Made by a program: the position numbers and the translations under genes | DNA from: Kitasatospora sp. CB01950 | GTDB taxonomy: Bacteria > Actinomycetota > Actinomycetes > Streptomycetales > Streptomycetaceae | Reading direction: 5' to 3' | Length of the DNA: 64,000 nt | Assembly (NCBI RefSeq): GCF_001905465.1 | Contig: NZ_LISX01000003.1 | Location: forward strand, 124,001 to 188,000 | In this document: positions 24,342 to 32,438 of the stretch, piece by piece | How positions within the stretch are numbered: position 1 is the first letter of the stretch | How the letters are laid out: each line of letters begins with the position of its first letter | The notes under the pieces: generated by a model | Told to the model about the DNA's origin: nothing | What the model saw: the letters and a program-made list of their open reading frames with translations, nothing else | Databases searched by the model: none

Positions 24342-24710
24342 GTGACAGCCGGCCCCCAACACCCGCCCACGCCCGCCTGGTTCGACATCTCCACCCCCGA
24401 CGCGCCGCGCGCCCACCGCTTCTACCGAGCCCTGTTCGACTGGCCGATCGACGTGCTCGACGCGACGTACGCGCGGATCGGCGGGGCGGCGGGCGGCGAA
24501 CCGATCGGCGGGATCGGCCAGTCCGGCCCGGGCAGCCCCTACACCGGGATCGTCGTGTACTTCCGGGTCGCGGACGTGGCCCAGGCGCTCGACGACGCCG
24601 AGAAGCTCGGCGGCCGCCGCCGGATGGAGCCGCGGGCCGTGCCCGGGCAGGGCCGGATCGCCGTGTTCGACGACCCGGACGGCAACCCCGTCGGCCTGCT
24701 CGGCGACTGA
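24342..24710 (+). CDS. VOC-family protein, single domain
   Basis: A 122-residue glyoxalase-fold protein (PAWFDISTPDAPRAHRFYRALFDWP at the N-terminus, FDDPDGNPVGLLG at the C-terminus). It should dimerise to form metal sites, but which reaction it serves is not evident. GAGGAG six bases before GTG gives the start. It is followed within 18 bases by a DinB-family gene and is divergent from the SigX5-like sigma gene. Confidence 0.85.
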   Translation: MTAGPQHPPTPAWFDISTPDAPRAHRFYRALFDWPIDVLDATYARIGGAAGGEPIGGIGQSGPGSPYTGIVVYFRVADVAQALDDAEKLGGRRRMEPRAVPGQGRIAVFDDPDGNPVGLLGD

Positions 24711-24728
24711 GAGAAGAGGACACGCCGA

Positions 24729-25325
24729 ATGACTGCCACCGACTTCAAGACCGACCTGCAGCGGCACCTGCAGGACGCCCGGGAGACCGTCGTGCGGAAG
24801 CTCGACGGCCTGAGCGAGCGCGACGTCCGCCGCCCGCTCACCCCGACCGGGACCAACCTGCTCGGCCTGGTCAAGCACCTCGCGGGCGTCGAACTGCTCT
24901 ACCTGGGCTGGGTGTTCGACCGGCAGCCCGCAGCGCAGGTGCCGTGGTTCCGCCCGGACCTGGGCGCGGCCGGGCTGGAGCCCAACGTCGACATGTGGGC
25001 CACCGTCGAGGAGTCCCGGGAGGCGATCCTCGACAGCTACTGGACGGCGTGGAAGCACGCCGACGAGACCGTCGAGACGCTTCCTTTGGACGCCGTCGGC
25101 CACGTGCCGTGGTGGTTGGAGCGGACCGGCACCCCGAGCCTGCAGCGGGTGCTGGTCCACCTGATCGGCGAGACCGAGCGGCACACCGGACACGCCGACA
25201 TCGTCCGGGAGCTGATCGACGGCGAGGTCGGCTACCGGCCGGGCGTGGCGGCGATGCCCGAGGCCGACGCCCAGTGGTGGGCCGCGTACCGGGCCAAGGT
25301 CGCCGCCGCGGCCGAGCAGGCCTGA
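24729..25325 (+). CDS. DinB-family (DUF664) protein
   Basis: A 198-residue four-helix DinB/YfiT-like protein. The metal-binding histidines expected of the family are in LLGLVKHLAGVELLYLG and VLVHLIGETERHTGHADIVRELIDG. In actinobacteria these are linked to mycothiol- or other thiol-dependent reactions, though DUF664 members are largely uncharacterised. It probably shares a transcript with the preceding VOC gene, and the pair ends at two strong hairpins. Confidence 0.88.
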   Translation: MTATDFKTDLQRHLQDARETVVRKLDGLSERDVRRPLTPTGTNLLGLVKHLAGVELLYLGWVFDRQPAAQVPWFRPDLGAAGLEPNVDMWATVEESREAILDSYWTAWKHADETVETLPLDAVGHVPWWLERTGTPSLQRVLVHLIGETERHTGHADIVRELIDGEVGYRPGVAAMPEADAQWWAAYRAKVAAAAEQA

Positions 25326-25332
25326 CACCGGC

Positions 25333-25409
25333 GGCCCCGCCCGTCCGGCGGCGGGCGGGGCCGGCCCGAGATCGGTGGCCCTGCCCGTCCGGCGGCGGGC
25401 GGGGCCACC
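25333..25409. terminator. Two tandem hairpins between convergent genes
   Basis: The first hairpin (25333-25362) has 11-bp perfect arms GGCCCCGCCCG/CGGGCGGGGCC. The second (25374-25409) has 14-bp arms with one G-T pair and the same central TCCGGCGG. They look like a duplicated terminator serving the DinB and deacetylase genes. Confidence 0.8.
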
Positions 25410-25412
25410 GGC

Positions 25413-26465
25413 TCAGAGGTAGTCCTCCAGGCGGCCGATGGCGAAGCCCTCGGCGGTCGCGGTGTCGATCACGCGGCGCAGCATGTCGGACAGCGTGCCC
25501 TTCCAGCCGGCGGCGGGGGCGCGGAAGTGAGTGAGGATGATGTCGCCGGGGTGGAGCTTCCCGTCGGAGTAGCGGTACTCGAGGTGGTCGGGGAACGCCT
25601 CCTCGGTCCACAGCGGGACGGCGGTGACCCCGCAGGACGCGGCGGTGCGCAGCGCGGCGGCCGTGTACTCGCCGTACGGGGGCCGGAACAGGCGCGGGCG
25701 GGCGCCGATCTCCTGCTCCAGGCGGTCCTGCTGGCCGCAGATCTCGCGCTGCAGGGCGTCGCCGCTGAGACGACGCAGGTCCGGGTGGTTGATGGTGTGG
25801 TTGTTGACGCCGACGCCGTGGTCGCGCAGGTCGCGGAAGTAGTCGTAGTCGGAGCGCGCCAGGTAGTCGGAGAGGAACACCGACAGCGGGACGCCCAGCT
25901 CCTCGACCATCGCGGCGAACTCCGGGTCCTTCTCCGCGCCGTCGTCCACGGTCAGGAACACCACGTCGTCCTCGGTGGGCACCCGCCGGACGACCGGCGG
26001 CAGGCCGTCGGCGAGCAGGACGTTCGGCCCCGCGACGAGCTCCGGTTTCTCGGCGGGCGCGGCCGGCGCCTTCAGCGGGAGTGCCGCCAGGCCCCACCGG
26101 CGGGCGGCGGCGAGTTCGGCCTGCTGCTGCCTCGACTCCCGCTCGGCTGCGCCCAGCCGGCCGTTCAGCTCCTGCCCGGCCGCGGCCTGCGGGAACGCGG
26201 CGGCGGGCTGGGCGGCCTCGGGTTGTCCGGCGGCGGGTTGTCCGGCGGCGGGCTGGGCGGCCTCGGGTTGTCCGGCGGCGGGTTGTCCGGCGGCGGGCTG
26301 GGCGGCCACGGGTTGCCCGGCGGCGGGGCGGGCTGCGGGCGGTGCGGCGTGGGCATCGTCCTCGGTGCGGAGCGAGGAGCAGCCGACGGCGAGGGCGGCG
26401 AGCGCGGTGAGAGCGACGAGGTGACGGCGGCGCGAGGGCCTGCGGTCACGGTTCTTCGTGGGCAT
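25413..26465 (-). CDS. Polysaccharide deacetylase lipoprotein
   Basis: A 350-residue lipoprotein. The lipobox ALAVGC places the lipidated Cys at residue 29. A repetitive Pro/Gln/Ala/Gly linker (about 45-95) spans the wall. The NodB-like domain (about 165-350) has FLTVDDGAEKD with the metal Asp pair, NNHTINHPDL, RPPYGEY and ILTHFRAP. It probably removes acetyl groups from peptidoglycan or another wall glycan outside the membrane. The linker is encoded by 45-bp DNA repeats. Confidence 0.9.
   Translation of the reverse strand: MPTKNRDRRPSRRRHLVALTALAALAVGCSSLRTEDDAHAAPPAARPAAGQPVAAQPAAGQPAAGQPEAAQPAAGQPAAGQPEAAQPAAAFPQAAAGQELNGRLGAAERESRQQQAELAAARRWGLAALPLKAPAAPAEKPELVAGPNVLLADGLPPVVRRVPTEDDVVFLTVDDGAEKDPEFAAMVEELGVPLSVFLSDYLARSDYDYFRDLRDHGVGVNNHTINHPDLRRLSGDALQREICGQQDRLEQEIGARPRLFRPPYGEYTAAALRTAASCGVTAVPLWTEEAFPDHLEYRYSDGKLHPGDIILTHFRAPAAGWKGTLSDMLRRVIDTATAEGFAIGRLEDYL
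26206..26338. repeat. 45-bp tandem repeat inside deacetylase linker
   Basis: A 45-bp unit starting GGCTGGGCGGCC begins at 26206, 26251 and 26296, giving nearly three copies. It encodes a 15-residue AAQPAAGQPAAGQPE unit in the extracellular linker, so copy number could vary without a frameshift. Confidence 0.85.
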
Positions 26466-26639
26466 ACCGGCCGATGATCCCCTTGTCGCACCTACGCCAA
26501 CCCGTCCGTGGCCCGCCCCTCACCCGCCCGGCCCACCGCCGCCGACCCGCCCCTCACTCGTTCGGCCCACCGTCGTCACCCGTTCGACGCGCCGACCCGG
26601 CGGCGGTGGGCGGGGGTGCAGGGCGGCTAGGGTCGTGGC

Positions 26640-28223
26640 GTGATACGTGCGTGGGTGGAGCGGGCGGTGCCGGGGCCCTGGTCGTGGCGGCTGGTGGTCC
26701 GGGAGGTGCTGGGCGGGCTCGTGGTGTGCGGGCTCGGGGCGCTGTTGCAGGCCGCCGACAACGGCGGGTGGCCGTCGGGGCTGGTGGTGGCGGCCTCCGG
26801 GCTGCTGTTCCTGCTGCGGCGGGGGCTGCCGGGGCCGGTGCTGGTGCTGGCGGCGGCGGGCGTCGGCGGGCCGAGCGGGTTCCTGCCGCTGCTGGTCGCC
26901 GCGGGCTACGGGGCGGGCCGGCGGATCACCAGGCCGTGGCACGCGCCGGCGGTCTTCGCGATCGGGTTCGCGCTGAACGTCGCCACGGGGGTGCTGCAGA
27001 ACCGGCGCGACCATTTCCCGCTGCCCGCGCTGTTCGGCATCTGCGTGGTCGGGTTCCTGCTGGTGGGGGTGCTGCCCGCGCTGTTCGGCCGCTACCGGCA
27101 GCAGCGCACCGCACTGCTGGACAGCCTGCGCGAACGCAACGAGCAGCTGGTCCGCGAACGGGTCATGATCGCCCACCAGGCGCGGCTGCGCGAACGCCAC
27201 CGGATCGCCCAGGACATGCACGACAGCCTCGGCCACCAGCTCGCGCTGATCGCCGTGCACACCGGAGCGCTGGAGGTCGACCGCACCCTCGGCGAGCGGC
27301 AGCGCGAGGCGGTCGGGGTGCTGCGGCAGGCCGCGACCGGGGCGATGCGCGAACTGCGCGAGGTGGTCGGCCTGTTGCGCGAGGACTCGGCGCCGGCGGC
27401 CGGCGGCGTGGACTCCATCGACCGGCTCGCGGAGAATTCGCAGGCCGCGGGCGCGCTGGTCGAGCTCCGGCACGAGGGCACGCGGCGCGCCCTCGCCGCC
27501 GCGACCGGCCACGCCGCGTACCGGATCGCCCAGGAGGGCCTGACCAATGCGCACAAGCACGCGCCGGGCGCGCAGATCGTGCTGACGGTGCGGTACGAGC
27601 GCGACGCCGTGATGGTGGAGGTCGTCAACGGGCCCGGCGGCGACGGTACTTCGGCGGTCTCCGGCGGCCAGGGTCTGACCGGACTGCGCGAGCGGGCCCG
27701 GCTGCTCGGCGGCACGATACAGGCCGGCGGGCAGCCGAGCGGCGGGTACCGGCTGAGCGGCCGCCTCCCGTACACCTCCGACGGGGCGCTCGCCGCGATC
27801 CCCGAGGACGAGGAACTGCGGGAACTCGCCGACCGGTTGATCGGCCCGGAGAAGCGCCGCCGGAGCCCCGCCATGGGCTGCGCGCTCGGCGCGGTCGCCG
27901 TGCTGGCCGTGGTCGGCGTGGTCGCCGCCGTCGGCGTGCTGATGTTCATCAGCTCGATGCGCGACGCCACCGTCTCCACCAAGCTGTACGACTCGATCGA
28001 GATCGGCCAGTCCGAGGAGTCGGTCAACGGGCGGCTGCCGGTCGGCAGCGACTTCCTGACCGGCGACTTCAAGAAGATCGGCCCACCGGTGCCGGAAGGC
28101 ACGCACTGCCGCTGGTTCGCGGGCGATGCCGAGACCGGCCCCAACGGCGGCCAGGACGTGGTGCGGTTCTGCTTCGCGGACGGCGTGCTGGTGGAGAAGC
28201 AGCACTTCCAGGGCCGGGTGTAG
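26640..28223 (+). CDS. Orphan histidine kinase with C-terminal membrane sensor
   Basis: A 527-residue NarL-type kinase. Several N-terminal membrane segments (about 20-150) precede the phosphoacceptor His194 (AQDMHDSLGHQLAL), the N box EGLTNAHKHAPG and the G box GGQGLTGLRERARLLGG. Unusually, the kinase is followed by another membrane segment (about 420-440, ALGAVAVLAVVGVVAAVGVLM) and an extracytoplasmic domain of about 85 residues with two cysteines (THCRWF and VRFCFADG). No response regulator is adjacent. Confidence 0.85.
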   Translation: MIRAWVERAVPGPWSWRLVVREVLGGLVVCGLGALLQAADNGGWPSGLVVAASGLLFLLRRGLPGPVLVLAAAGVGGPSGFLPLLVAAGYGAGRRITRPWHAPAVFAIGFALNVATGVLQNRRDHFPLPALFGICVVGFLLVGVLPALFGRYRQQRTALLDSLRERNEQLVRERVMIAHQARLRERHRIAQDMHDSLGHQLALIAVHTGALEVDRTLGERQREAVGVLRQAATGAMRELREVVGLLREDSAPAAGGVDSIDRLAENSQAAGALVELRHEGTRRALAAATGHAAYRIAQEGLTNAHKHAPGAQIVLTVRYERDAVMVEVVNGPGGDGTSAVSGGQGLTGLRERARLLGGTIQAGGQPSGGYRLSGRLPYTSDGALAAIPEDEELRELADRLIGPEKRRRSPAMGCALGAVAVLAVVGVVAAVGVLMFISSMRDATVSTKLYDSIEIGQSEESVNGRLPVGSDFLTGDFKKIGPPVPEGTHCRWFAGDAETGPNGGQDVVRFCFADGVLVEKQHFQGRV

Positions 28224-28292
28224 CCGCGGCGGGCCGGGCGCGGCGGCAGTGGGCCGGGTGCGGCCGAGCGGGTCGCACCCGGCCCCGGCGCG

Positions 28293-28628
28293 TCAACTCG
28301 GCGTGATGCCGAGCTGCCTGAGGCGCTCGGCGTGCTCCTCCAGGATCCGCGCCAGCGCCCGCGGACGGTACGGGTCGTCCACAGGAATCCGCGATGCCGC
28401 GTCCAACGCCTCGTCCAGCAACTGGAGTTGCAGGTCACGGCGGATTAACACCGGGTGGTGGCGGGTCAGTTCGATCGCCGCCAGAGCCAGCTTCGGCAGG
28501 TGCACCACCGGGTTGACCCGGGCCAACAGGCGGTGCGCCTGGTACGCCTGCCACGGGGTGGGCGGTTCGCTGCCGGCCAGCAGCACCCGGGCGCGCAGGG
28601 CCAGTTCGTGATTCACGTGGGAGGACAC
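28293..28628 (-). CDS. Small hypothetical protein, 111 aa
   Basis: An all-helical, Leu/Arg-rich soluble protein with no recognised domain. Distinct parts are NPVVHLPKLALAAIELTRHHP and LQLLDEALDAASRIPVDDP. The first GTG is chosen because AGGAG lies four bases upstream; a second GTG four codons later is poorer. It is followed, in the opposite sense of the kinase gene, by no partner that reveals a role. Confidence 0.6.
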   Translation of the reverse strand: MSSHVNHELALRARVLLAGSEPPTPWQAYQAHRLLARVNPVVHLPKLALAAIELTRHHPVLIRRDLQLQLLDEALDAASRIPVDDPYRPRALARILEEHAERLRQLGITPS

Positions 28629-28722
28629 ACGTCTCCTGTCGATTCGTCCAGCAGGGGGAATGCGGACGAGTCTGCGGCCCGACGAGCCGCCCGGACAAGG
28701 GAGAACGAGTGTGCGTCCGGTC

Positions 28723-29718
28723 CTACCGCGAACGCTCGTGAGCAGGCAGAATAGGGGTCGACACGCTGCCGGAGGTGACGGCGGCGACCACCGCGGCCAA
28801 CCGGGCCTCGACGGCGTCGAGTTCGGCGGACGCCCGGGCGCGCAGCGCGGGCAGCAGGGTGAGGGCGGCGCGGGCCGCGTCCGGTCCGGGCTCCGGGTCC
28901 TGGTGGGCGGCGGAGACGGCGGCCCGCAGCGGCAGGGGCGTCAACGCGGTCTCCCACGCGGCGCGGTGCACGCCCGTCGCGTAACGGGACGTCAGGTACT
29001 CCAGCGGGGTCAGCGCGAGCGCGTCCCGGTCGGCCGGCCCCGCCAGGTGGGGCTCGGGCAGCAGCCAGGCGACGCCGTCGCGGGCCACCAGGTCGAACGC
29101 GCGGGCCAGGTCCGGCCCGCCCGCGCCGCGCGCGACGTCGGTCGAGGAAGCCTCCAACAGCCGTTCCAGCATGGCCGCTTCGCGCGGATCGGCGGTCCGG
29201 TCCGGGTGCTCCTGGTCGGCGAGCAGCTGCTCCAGGTGGTAGCGCTGGCCCCAACTGCCCACCGAACGGTGCATCGCCCCGGCCCGGGTCTCCCGGATCG
29301 CGGCCAGCACCAGCGCCCGGGTGGTCAGGTCGCGGCGCACCGCGAGCCGCGCAGCGTCCTCGGGGGCCGGGCCGTTCGAGGCGATCGGGGCGCTCGGCGC
29401 GGCCGGATCGCCAGGCGCGGCCTGGTCGTTCGGTGCAGTCGGGTCGTTCGGGAAGAGCCGTTCCAGGGCGCAGCGCACGGCGGCGACGGTCGGCCCGTCG
29501 TACCAGCGCAGCGTCCAGCGGTGCCCGGCCTGGTCGTACTGCGGCTCGATCGGGACGCGGAACTGCACGGACAGCCGGTCGGCGATCCGCCGCACCCGCG
29601 GGCCGCGCGGCGGCCGTTCGGAGACGGAGACGGCGGTGGGGGCGGCGGCCGGGCCGGGGGCTACGGGGGCGGCTTCCGGCACGGCGGCGTCCGGGACGGC
29701 GGGGTCGGGGGTGCGCAT
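28723..29718 (-). CDS. Hypothetical protein with Ala/Pro-rich N-terminus
   Basis: A 331-residue soluble protein. Residues 1-35 are Pro/Ala-rich; RVRRIADRLSVQFRVPIEPQ and HRWTLRWYDGPTV follow, then an Asn/Pro/Ala repeat-like insert, then a helical domain (SWGQRYHLEQLLADQEHPDR; LALTPLEYLTSRYATGVHRAAWETAL). I recognise no family. It may be co-transcribed with the shorter gene downstream and the P-loop kinase gene upstream, which are on the same strand with gaps of 94 and 53 bases. Confidence 0.6.
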   Translation of the reverse strand: MRTPDPAVPDAAVPEAAPVAPGPAAAPTAVSVSERPPRGPRVRRIADRLSVQFRVPIEPQYDQAGHRWTLRWYDGPTVAAVRCALERLFPNDPTAPNDQAAPGDPAAPSAPIASNGPAPEDAARLAVRRDLTTRALVLAAIRETRAGAMHRSVGSWGQRYHLEQLLADQEHPDRTADPREAAMLERLLEASSTDVARGAGGPDLARAFDLVARDGVAWLLPEPHLAGPADRDALALTPLEYLTSRYATGVHRAAWETALTPLPLRAAVSAAHQDPEPGPDAARAALTLLPALRARASAELDAVEARLAAVVAAVTSGSVSTPILPAHERSR

Positions 29719-29771
29719 GGCCCGGAGACTAGCCAGCGCGCGGCCGGGCGGCGGGCGACGCGCGAGGCGGC

Positions 29772-30446
29772 TCAGCCGTTCGCCGCAGCGCCCGTCGCCG
29801 CCCGGGCCGGTGCGGACGCCGGGCGCGGCGCGGGCCGCCGGCAGCTGTGCGGCGGATGCGGCGCGCCGAACTCGATGGCCGCCAGCCGGGCCGCCGACGC
29901 GCGCGGCAGCAGCACCGCCGACGCCACCCCGGGCGGCAGCGGCACGTCCGCCGTGACCAGGGCGCGCAGCGCGGCCCCGGCCCGGCGGTGGCGGGCGAAG
30001 GCGTACCGGGAGACCCGCCGGCCGCGCCGCCGCTGGCCGTCGGCGGCCTGCGCGGACGTGGCGTCCAGCAGCAGCAGGTGCACCCGGCGGCCCTGCCGGC
30101 GCGCGGTGCGGGCGATCGCCCGGCGCACCCACGGCAGCGCCCCGCAGTCGTGCACCACCAGCGGCCCGCCGGCCCGCAGCGCCGACCGCAGCCGCAGGTA
30201 GTGGGCGCCGCGGACCAGCGGCCGGTACAGCGCGTACGGGACGCCGGGCAGCGCGGACGCGAACCGCTGCCGGGTGTGCTGGGAGTCGATCACCCGGGCC
30301 CGGGCGCAGCGCGCCATCAGGGTGCTCTTGCCGCTGCCGGGCAGGCCGGAGACCACCAGGACGTCGTTCGCCGGATACGCCAGGGCGTCCGGCGCCGGGC
30401 GGTCCGTCAGGTCGTGCCGGGCATGCGGACGCAGCTGTGAATGCAC
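29772..30446 (-). CDS. P-loop kinase-like ATPase
   Basis: A 224-residue nucleotide-binding protein. The Walker A motif VVSGLPGSGKST places the catalytic Lys at residue 40; HDCGALPWVRRAIARTARR and HLLLLDATSAQA suit the lid and Walker B regions of the zeta-toxin/shikimate-kinase-like AAA_33 group. It probably phosphorylates a small molecule. The last 40 residues are a Pro/Ala tail. GAGGGGG five bases before GTG sets the start. It is divergent from the ATP-grasp pair. Confidence 0.75.
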   Translation of the reverse strand: MHSQLRPHARHDLTDRPAPDALAYPANDVLVVSGLPGSGKSTLMARCARARVIDSQHTRQRFASALPGVPYALYRPLVRGAHYLRLRSALRAGGPLVVHDCGALPWVRRAIARTARRQGRRVHLLLLDATSAQAADGQRRRGRRVSRYAFARHRRAGAALRALVTADVPLPPGVASAVLLPRASAARLAAIEFGAPHPPHSCRRPAPRPASAPARAATGAAANG

Positions 30447-30659
30447 ACGGTCCCCCTCAAGAGTGTGCCAAGAGAACGTCATGTCAACGTCATGCCCGGG
30501 TCGTTGGGTTCCAGACCTGCGGCAATGCGGCTGTGACGGGTCTGTGGCCGTTCCCGGACACCCTGGGCGATTTCCGTTCGAAGATCCGTGACAGGGTGGA
30601 CAGATGCGAACGGCCCCACGGCACGCGCACGGGGGACAGAGGGGAATGGGTGGGCACAG

Positions 30660-31526
30660 ATGAGGTTCTGCTTCCTGGTCGAGGAGCACTACCGCCACGA
30701 CGGGATGCCGCTGGAGGTGGTCCACCATCTGCGGGCGGCCGGCCACCGAGTGGACGTACTGCGTCCCGGCGCCGAACTAATCGACCTCGCGCGGCTGTTG
30801 AGCGGCGGCACGCACGACGCGTGGGTGCTGAAGACCGTCTCCGGCGGGCCCGGACTCGGCCTGCTGGAGTCCGCCGCCGCGGCCGGCCTGACCACCGTCA
30901 ACGACGCCCGGGCGATCCGGCCGGTCCGCGACAAGGCGCAGACCGCCGTGGTCGCCGCCCTGCACGGCCTGCCGATGCCGCGCACCTGGGCCGCCGCCGA
31001 CCCGGCCGCGTTCGCCGCGATACCCGAGCGGCACTACCCGCTGGTCGTCAAGCCCGCCGACGGCTCCTCCGGGCGCGCCGTCCACCTGGTCGAACGCCCT
31101 TCCCAGCTCGCCGAGTTGGGAGCCCCCGAGGCCGGCGGGCTGCTGATCGCGCAGCCGTACGTCGCCAACGACGGGCTCGACCTGAAGGTGTACTGCGCGG
31201 GCGGCGAGTTCTTCGCCACCCAGCGCACCTCGCCGCTGCACCCGCACCGGCCCGCCACCGAACGGCCCGTCCCGCTGCCGCGCGAAGTCGCCGCGCTCGC
31301 CGCCCAGGTGGGCGAGGTGTTCGGCCTCGACCTGTACGGCCTGGACGTGCTGCTCGGACCGGACGGACCCACCGTCGTCGACATCAACGACTTCCCGAGT
31401 TTCCGCCAAGTCCCGCGCGCCGTCGAGCGGGTGGCCGACGCGGTGGTCCGCCTCGCCCGCACCGGCTCGTCCTGGCCGACCCCCGGCGCCGGCTCCCTGC
31501 TCACCCCCGCCCCGGCCGCCCGATGA
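30660..31526 (+). CDS. ATP-grasp ligase 1 (RimK-like)
   Basis: A 288-residue ATP-grasp enzyme. After an N-terminal Rossmann-like domain (RFCFLVEEHYRHDGMPLEVVHHL), the ATP domain has HYPLVVKPADGSSGRAVHLV, LLIAQPYVANDGLDLKVYCAGG and the metal-binding LYGLDVLLGPDGPTVVDINDFP. Such enzymes join a carboxylate to an amine through an acyl phosphate. Its stop overlaps the start of a second ATP-grasp gene (ATGA). No carrier protein or peptide precursor is visible nearby. Confidence 0.85.
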   Translation: MRFCFLVEEHYRHDGMPLEVVHHLRAAGHRVDVLRPGAELIDLARLLSGGTHDAWVLKTVSGGPGLGLLESAAAAGLTTVNDARAIRPVRDKAQTAVVAALHGLPMPRTWAAADPAAFAAIPERHYPLVVKPADGSSGRAVHLVERPSQLAELGAPEAGGLLIAQPYVANDGLDLKVYCAGGEFFATQRTSPLHPHRPATERPVPLPREVAALAAQVGEVFGLDLYGLDVLLGPDGPTVVDINDFPSFRQVPRAVERVADAVVRLARTGSSWPTPGAGSLLTPAPAAR

Positions 31527-32284
31527 ACGCGCTGCGCATCGCCGTGCTGGCCCGCGACCCGCACCACCCGCTGCTCGCCGCCACCCGCCGACTCCTCGCC
31601 GCCCAGGGCCACTTGACGGTCGACGCCGGGCAGCCGGCCGACCTGCTGCTGCTCAAGGCGCGCACCGCGGACGCGCTCGAACTCGCCCGCCGCTACGAGG
31701 AGTCGGGCACGCCCGTGCTCAACTCCTCGGCCGCCACCGCGTTCTGCCAGGACCGCGCCGCCATGGAACGCCAGGCCCGTGGTGCCGGCATCCCGTTCGC
31801 CGCCACCGCGGCCCGCGGCGTCCTCGGCCAACTCGCCTGGGACGGACCGGCGGTGGTCAAGAGCCGGCACAGCCGGCGCGGCGACCTGGTGGCCCGCGCC
31901 GACACCGCCGCACAGTGGCAGGAGCTCGCCGCGCGGTGGGCCGACGAGCCGGTGATCGTCCAACGGCCGGTGGCCGGCGACGGCTGGGACCGCAAACTCT
32001 GGGTCGTCGACGGGCAGCTCTTCGCCGAACAGCGCCGCTCCGAACTCCACCCCGGCGGCCCCGCCCGCCGCCCCTGGACACCCGGCCCCGACGAACGCGC
32101 CCTCGCCCTCGCCGCCGGCCCCGCCTTCGGCCTCGACGTGTACGGCATCGACCTGCTGCCCGGCCCCGACGGACCGATCGCCGTCGACGTCAACGCCTTC
32201 CCCGGCATCCGCCACCAACCCGGCGCACCCGAGGCACTGGCGGCCCTCGCCGTCCGCACCGCACGCTCGCCGGCCTACGCCTGA
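31523..32284 (+). CDS. ATP-grasp ligase 2 (RimK-like)
   Basis: A 253-residue ATP-grasp enzyme clearly related to its coupled neighbour. Motifs are GPAVVKSRHSRRGDLVARAD, EPVIVQRPVAGDGWDRKLWVVDG and VYGIDLLPGPDGPIAVDVNAFPG. It is shorter, with a reduced N-terminal domain (LRIAVLARDPHHPLLAATRRLL). The pair may act on successive couplings of one substrate or as a heterodimer. The substrate is unknown. Confidence 0.85.
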   Translation: MNALRIAVLARDPHHPLLAATRRLLAAQGHLTVDAGQPADLLLLKARTADALELARRYEESGTPVLNSSAATAFCQDRAAMERQARGAGIPFAATAARGVLGQLAWDGPAVVKSRHSRRGDLVARADTAAQWQELAARWADEPVIVQRPVAGDGWDRKLWVVDGQLFAEQRRSELHPGGPARRPWTPGPDERALALAAGPAFGLDVYGIDLLPGPDGPIAVDVNAFPGIRHQPGAPEALAALAVRTARSPAYA

Positions 32285-32438
32285 CCCGCCAGAATGCCCG
32301 CCCCGCCCCCTTCTCCGCCACCGCGCTGCCCCTTACCTGCCCCTTTGTGACGCTTCCGACCACCCCGTCGGTCCACCCCCGCCGCCCGGTCTGCGAGAAT
32401 CGGGCGGCGATCAAGGGCGAACGACGAGGAGGAACGCA

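Noticed and set aside
30447..30659. A hidden peptide precursor before the ATP-grasp pair
   Set aside because: No short frame with a ribosome site and a repeated core or leader-like sequence is visible there.
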